DNA of 64,000 nucleotides from Gnetum montanum (Eukaryota; Streptophyta; Gnetopsida; Gnetales; Gnetaceae), in NCBI GenBank assembly GCA_015680685.1, contig MNCI01005503.1:181713-245712 (forward strand), read 5' to 3'. Made by a program: the position numbers and the translations under genes. The first letter of the stretch is position 1, and each line of letters starts with the position of its first letter. This document shows positions 58,559 to 64,000 of this stretch, in pieces. The notes beneath the pieces are model-generated. The model ran no database searches. It was not told where the DNA came from and saw nothing but the letters and a program-made list of their open reading frames with translations.

Positions 58559-60763
58559 TGTAGCAACTAAAAATGTCAGTGGCTAGAACACCAAGAGGTC
58601 ACCAGGCATACAACCTAACCCCAGATCTGTGCAAGGTCTCTGCTAGATGTAAATGGATGCAGGGTGCCGTGAACAATCTATTCAATTAGAGAAGGACTTA
58701 ACCGGTGTATAATAACCTTTCGCAAACATTGGTTTTAAAGATGTTGTATGCACGTTAAGTGATAAGCGATAAACATGAATCGATTAAAAATAATGCAAAA
58801 CATGAAAATAACAAAAAAAAATGAAGCAGCTTTGGATGAGAAAGTGCACTACCCCAAGATTGGAGGACCTAATATTTACTTAAGTGAAGGAGGTGTACAA
58901 ATGATGGCAGTGGAGGCAAGCATAGCTTGTAACAAAGTAGTATGGTCATAGCTCCTTGAACTGCTATCAACAACTTGCTAACAAGGCCTTTCTGCTTGCT
59001 AGTCTGCTCATAAGACTAATTTCCAAGAAGCCAAAAATGCAAAAATGCCAAACATGCTCAAAAGACAACCACGGGAATGATGAATCCAAATGCCAACTAT
59101 GAAAAGCTAAGCATCCAAAATCCAACCCTTTGAAGGTTGTTCATTAGGGTATTTATAGGGCCAAGAGTAAGAGAAAAATGAGGTTTGGATGCCACGTGTC
59201 CTGGGTCCTACAAAGTGCAAAAGTTACTATGTTGTGATGTTGTGTAATGTTAGATGTGAAACCTGCTACACTATGACCATACCGTTCATGCTGCATGTGC
59301 TAAAGTCAAGTCAACTACCATTTTTGTTGTAAACAAAGCTGCCAACAGTGAATGCAAAGTGGAGCTTGTGCTCCAGGACTACATCTTCCCTACTCTTGTG
59401 AGTAAGGTCAAGCATAGGAACAACTTTGGGAATAGTTAGGGGATGCAAAACAAGGAAAACTTGCTGATTTTTCTTGTTGGAGAGGTGCTGGGATGAGAGT
59501 AATTGCTGCTAATAAGTTCTATAGCTAACTGAAGATGTCTTGAGGCTACTACATGAGTGTTATGTTATTTACACTGTCCAACATATTGGTGCAGCATAAA
59601 TGCCTGCACACTACACTATGTTACGCTACATAGTGTAGCATAGTGTAGCTGCCGATCTTAGATAAAATCTTGTCTATAAGCCAAAAATACCTATATGAGG
59701 CCTAGCCAAGCAAGCAACTGCAACCCTGTCTTTCATGTTGAAAGGTCTTGGGACCTGTTGAGTTCATACTTGGGACACCTTGGTGTTTTTCATCCTCGCT
59801 ATGTTGTGCTATGTTATGTAGTGTAGCATAGCATAGTAGCCAATATGACATGCATCCTTGCCTGATTTTGCAATGCTTTGTTAAGAAACTTTGCTTGGAT
59901 CTTGATGGCGAAGTGGGATAGTTTGTCTTGGAAGCTGAAGTGTGGCCAAGTGTAATCCTCTTACTGAAACCACTTGGCCAAGGGCCTTCATGTGTTCTAT
60001 CCTTGCTACACTATGCTACACTGCATAGCATAGCACCCATCTTGGCTTGGATTCTGAATTAATCTTGCAAACGTTTTGTCGAAGGATGTTAATCATGTCT
60101 TGGCGTGTTAGTAGAGCAAACCTATTTTTTGGTTGAAACATGGGTAAATATGCCTACTCCATCAGATTCATCTGAGTGGGAGTATTGCCAGAGTGTATCC
60201 TTGCTACGTTGTGTAGTGTAGCATAGCATAACACTTAAGTGAAGCGGACCTCCAATGAAATTTTCCACATTTTTATTCTGTCACATTGCTCATGCATCAA
60301 GGATGAAGTGGGCTAGATATCCTGAAGGAGTAAATTATTGTCAATCTACATCTTCTAGATGCAATCAATCTCCCCAAGGCCTACTACGTTGTGCAGCGTA
60401 GCGTAGCATAGCGCAGCAAGCTCCTATAGTTATAAAACTTGCTGAACTGTTTTGTTCATCCTGAACACTTTCAGTAGCTCCTAGCCTAGTCCCTAGGTAG
60501 ACCATTAGCTGGGCCACGTGTCAAGCTAGGCAAGCTAGAGGGTGTAGCAAGCCTGTCAGCCCAAAAGATAGAAAATTTTCCAGACTATATGGTCTACCCC
60601 TAATGCCTCTTTCATGCAAACTAGCCTTGTGACTTGATGCCACATTAACTATTCCACAAAGGGCATTTTCTGCATGGTTCAATGTGACACCATGCTTGTG
60701 GGGACCCTTGACCAAATTTTAGGACTGCTGAATCATGATGATCCTAAAATTTATGATGTTTCA
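58559..60763 (-). repeat. 3' LTR of element G
   Basis: Reverse complement starts 'tgaaacatcataaatttta' and ends 'tttagttgctaca'. It aligns along its length with solo LTR C, including the TATA box (59158-59147, 'ctataaatacc' on minus) and the block 'ggtcccaagacctttcaac'. Length 2205 bp. Confidence 0.85.
59612..60418 (-). repeat. Palindrome array in LTR G, period about 190 bp
   Basis: Five near-palindromes ('gctacactatgtagcgtaac' type) are centred at about 59632, 59815, 60018, 60212 and 60398, spaced 183, 203, 194 and 186 bp. They correspond to the array of LTR C in reverse orientation. Confidence 0.75.
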
Positions 60764-62496
60764 ATGGCCTCTCTTTGTTGATGTTTCGAGGATCAACCCG
60801 AGAGATGTCAACAAAGAATATGAAACATCATGAAGTGCCAAACACCAACACCGCTCTTCAATGCCTACTTGGATAATGCTCTTCTACATTTGAGAGTACT
60901 GGAAGAGTGATGTGAGGAAAGGGGAAAGGGGTGGATCTAAGGAAATAGATTCACAAAAAGAATGAGTGTGAGATACACTGCTTTGAATAACTATTGCCAT
61001 AGTGTGATCCCTTGTCAGAGTGCTTATCAGGGAGTCAACACACATGGGTGTCTTTCTTTCTTAGCCTTTGACCTCACTGAAGTGCTTAGCAATGGCTGAT
61101 TTAGGGCCAAAGAAAGTGTTAAGTAGCACGTTGTGCCATTTGTTTTAGGCACCTTCAATTTCTTTTGAACTTTTCTACTCTTTTGTATTTTTTGTGCTTT
61201 TCTTTTTCTGTACACCCATGTTCACTTGCAAGAAACCTAGTTGTTGTTCCAGGACAAGTCCCCCCCCCCCCCCCCCCCCCTAGGATGAGTTGTGTTACAT
61301 CCATGTGGGGCTATGACCTACCTACAGATGCTTCCCATGGGGCGAGTTGCGTTACGTCCATCATGGACTTGATGGTTGGGCATGTGGGAGGGCTCTATGC
61401 ATTGGAATTACTCGTAAAGAGGATATGGAAAATTGGAAGTATATAAGGAATGGAGGCTAAACTAGCTAAAAAGGGAGAGTAGGGCATGTACTCTCAAGCA
61501 ATGAGGTTAATCAAAGTGGATACTTCATAGCAATGTAGTGTCTTGGCCTTTGTAGCGAAGTGCATCTCTGAATGACACCATCTTGGCTTATATCCTATAA
61601 ACATAATAGAGAGAACCAAAGCAAACAACCATGAAGTAAAGTGAGAGAAAAGTCCCACTTTCTTTAGACACTGTTGGAGTGGCAAGTATTGTTGCTATGA
61701 CATGTGATGTCCAAAGAAGGAAGTCCAGCACAGATCTTGGCCACTGCAGGCTGGAAATGGTGGCACCGAAGAGACTAGGAATAGTGGTGATGCATGTGCT
61801 TAGGATTCCTCATCCAAGGCAAACATCATGTAGTCCAGCTACAAGGTGAGAAGCCTAATAGCTGGACGCTTCTTGGACTTAGACAATGGCGAGGGCTAGA
61901 GGATGGAAATCTTATGGCTGGGCCATAATAGTGTTGGACCTCTAATAACAAGTGCTAACAGTAGGAGCTACTGCTAGGATGAGTGGCGGTGGTAGTGGTA
62001 GCTCCAAAAAGTTAGCAAGATGTCAAACGACATCTCTGGAAGATCAACAAGATGCCAAGGGCGGTGACACTACATGTGTTCTAGAGGATGTTTCCTTAGC
62101 ATCGTGAACTACATTCTAGAACTGTAGCATCCCATCCCATGTTGTCCAAAAACTTGAAAATGTGCATGCTAGGCATTGCACTGCGAGCCTAGTTTAGGAT
62201 CTTGGTAGACCATTATATGTGCTCGTTTAAGATCCCAACAGACTGTAATGTGCTAGTTTAAGATCCTAGAAAACTGTTGTGCTAGTTTAACATCGTATCG
62301 GATGGTGGATGGCCAGTTTAAGGTCATAGCAGACCATGTTGTGGGTGCTAGTTTTACGTCGTAGCCCAAGGATGTGCTATTCTAGTTTATATTCATAACA
62401 AACTTGTTATGCTAGTTTATGTTCATAATAGACTATCTATGCTAGTTTTACATCATAGCAGATGTGCTTTGCCAATTTTATGTCATAGTAGACTAA
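60764..62496 (-). other. 3' non-coding region of element G
   Basis: Contains a 21-base C run (61260-61280), a block homologous to D 43860-44100, and at 62170-62490 the minus-strand 'taaactagcaca' minisatellite. No coding domain is seen. Confidence 0.65.
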
Positions 62497-63280
62497 TGAG
62501 ATGCGATTCGCATAGGCCGTGATATCACGTCTTCCCTACAATATCATGTATGCGATATCGTAGTCCGCTACCATATCCATAAATAAGATGTGGCTCTCCC
62601 TTGTTTAACATTAGATAGGAGTTAGAAGTAGTAAAGCTCTGGTAGTTTGGCCACTCCAGAGATAGTTTATTTTTCCCTTGTATGCCTGTAGTGTGGTGAA
62701 TGTAATTGTACAACATTCTTTATTCAAGTATGATGTACTTGAACATGCACATGACTGGCAATAAAGATCGAGATTACTTCATCATTGCAGTAATCACTTT
62801 GTTTATTTATTTTGATGTTATTTATTGCTTTCTCTCTTAGAAATGCGAAATGAGTACGACTTGATTACGAGCATCTTCGTGTGACTACTTGGTAACCTAG
62901 TCGCATACCTAGGATCTACGCTTGGTAATCCCAATGATAGTCATGCACCAGGATGTATATGGTTAGTCAAGGAATTGGTTGCTCATCACACTTAGGCTAG
63001 ATTAGATTTTCTTACACTTTTTCCTCCTAGCTTAGCTTAGTTAATATTATTTTCCACTACCTTCAGGAGTCTAGTTAGAATTAGGAACACATCATACACC
63101 TCATCTAGACTAAACGATATGTGACAAATACAATACTAGTCTAGGTGGGAAGATAGTGAACTGTGACCTAAGGATAACTATCTAGGTGCCACAACTAGTC
63201 TTTCTGCGCAGTTTGATCGGATCACGCGTGAGAATGCTCGTTTCGTATGGTTGAGTGTAGGGGTACCTCGCCACTCATCA
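62497..63280 (+). repeat. 5' LTR of element H
   Basis: Starts 'tgagatgcgattcgcat' and ends 'cgccactcatca'. A TATA-like 'cataaataag' lies at 62578. It aligns with 4950-5896 and, reversed, 49295-50089. Confidence 0.85.
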
Positions 63281-63281
63281 T

Positions 63282-63299
63282 TGGCACTATTGCTGGGGA
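63282..63299 (+). other. Primer-binding site of element H
   Basis: 'tggcactattgctgggga' differs from the tRNA-Asp complement TGGCGCCGTTGCCGGGGA at four positions, all transitions and three of them at CG sites. This fits decay by methyl-cytosine deamination. Confidence 0.7.
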
Positions 63300-63411
63300 C
63301 GGTGCTAGTTATCTAGATTGGTTATATCATACAAGGTCACTGTAAAAAACTTAACGATATATCTCTTAAAAAGAAGTAATTATAAAGAGTCACATAAATT
63401 CACACACAACA

Positions 63412-64000
63412 ATGCCTCTCCTACAAGATGATAATAACACCACACTTAATGAGGAAGTTCATTGGAGAACCAACGAACTATATGACGATGAAGATTGGAG
63501 TATACAACCTAAAGTGGGAGTTTCTTATAAACATGAAAGAAAACAATGTCATTACAACACATGAAAGCCTAACTTACCTAATGATGATGAACCCCCACTG
63601 GCCACTACAAGTTTAATGCAAATACAAGAGGCTGTTCGAATCTCACATAGGCATCGTAAAGAGAGTCGTCTACCTAGGCTCAATTTAAATAACTTTCCCA
63701 AATTTTTAGAAGGCTATAACTTAGATCCAAATCAATATTTATTAGCCTTCTATGATGCCTGCACATGGAATAACATTGATAACAGTTGGCAAAAAATTAA
63801 GCTCTTTCCTATGACACTCGTTGACCAAGCAAAAGTATGGTATAGATCGTTAAAACCAAATTGGTAGAGGTGTTTAACGAAAAATATCAAACCTACACAA
63901 GAGTGTCATCCTTGAGGAAAAAAATCCAAGGATGGAAACAAGCACAACATGAACCCTTGGACATGGCCTTAGAAAGATATTATGCACTATTAAACAACTG
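63412..64000 (+). pseudogene. gag start of element H (partial)
   Basis: ATG at 63412. Open pieces lie at 63428-63616 and 63616-63867, then reading continues beyond a stop near 63866. The capsid part shows 'PKFLEGYNLDPNQYLLAFY', 'KLFPMTLVDQAKVWYRSL' and 'HEPLDMALERYYALLNN', homologous to A at 860-1210. It is truncated by the window edge. Confidence 0.8.

Larger units (their letters stand above)
58559..62496 (-). mobile_element. Element G: 3' end of a minus-strand Tat-type element
   Basis: Read on the minus strand: minisatellite (62490-62170), non-coding 3' region, polypurine tract ('caaagagaggccat', 60777-60764), then 3' LTR 60763-58559. The internal region is homologous to the 3' region of D. 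The element is cut at 62497 by the LTR of H, so its coding part, if present, lies to the right. Confidence 0.8.
62497..64000 (+). mobile_element. Element H: 5' end of an A/B-type retrotransposon
   Basis: 5' LTR 62497-63280, primer-binding site, and the start of gag running off the window. It sits inside the 3' region of G. It is of the same family as A and B. Confidence 0.85.

Noticed and set aside
1-64000. Host genes, tRNA or rRNA genes
   Set aside because: No non-transposon domain with intact coding was found on either strand, and no tRNA-like cloverleaf or conserved rRNA segment was recognised by eye.

Overview
The window looks like intergenic heterochromatin of a large-genome land plant, most likely a seed plant. 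The species cannot be told from the sequence. I found no host gene, rRNA, tRNA or CRISPR array. Essentially all 64 kb is a nested stack of long, decayed Ty3/gypsy LTR retrotransposons of the Athila/Tat clade. The evidence is LTRs with TG...CA ends, TATA boxes, primer-binding sites, polypurine tracts, 5-bp target duplications, and gag, protease, RT, RNase H, a second RNase H and integrase domains. I label the elements A to H.

Layout. A (+, 1-5896) is the 3' part of a gag-protease element with its 3' LTR. B (-, 5897-6364 plus 47081-50089) is a related minus-strand element whose gag is split by C. C is a solo LTR (6365-7778 plus 46118-47080) with a perfect ATGGC target duplication. D (+, 7779-12326 plus 31969-46117) sits inside C with a 4/5 target duplication. 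E (+, 12327-31968, about 19.6 kb) sits inside the gag of D and is the youngest. To the right, F (+, 50090-58558) is the oldest and most decayed, and its 5' LTR is cut by B. G (-, 58559-62496) is the 3' end of a minus-strand element. H (+, 62497-64000) is the 5' end of an A/B-type element. The nesting F > B > C > D > E is five levels deep.

Main result. In D, E and F, which differ widely in age, the interval after the protease holds a gene on the opposite strand, about 3.5-3.7 kb long and made of several exons. In D and E this interval is bounded by the RT domain on its other side; in F the RT is missing. In E seven exons are separated by six GT-AG introns of 78-92 nt. The reading frame is kept across five of the six introns, and the stops I examined are the kind C-to-T change produces. 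The first recognisable exon is exactly 450 nt in both D and E and resembles the FCP1/NIF (HAD-superfamily) phosphatase fold. Later exons encode domains I do not recognise, an acidic stretch and a coiled-coil-like region. Good splice acceptors lie just before the RT frame in D and E, so the antisense gene may sit inside a sense-strand intron, as Ogre-type Tat elements carry an intron between protease and RT.

Other structure. The LTRs and leaders contain several unusual arrays: near-palindromes spaced about 195 bp apart in the C/G LTRs, GTATAC-rich repeats shared by the E LTRs and the DNA upstream of the antisense gene, and a 'taaactRgca' minisatellite flanking the antisense gene and following integrase. 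Three single N bases mark assembly joins; one is flanked by an exact 46-bp duplication.
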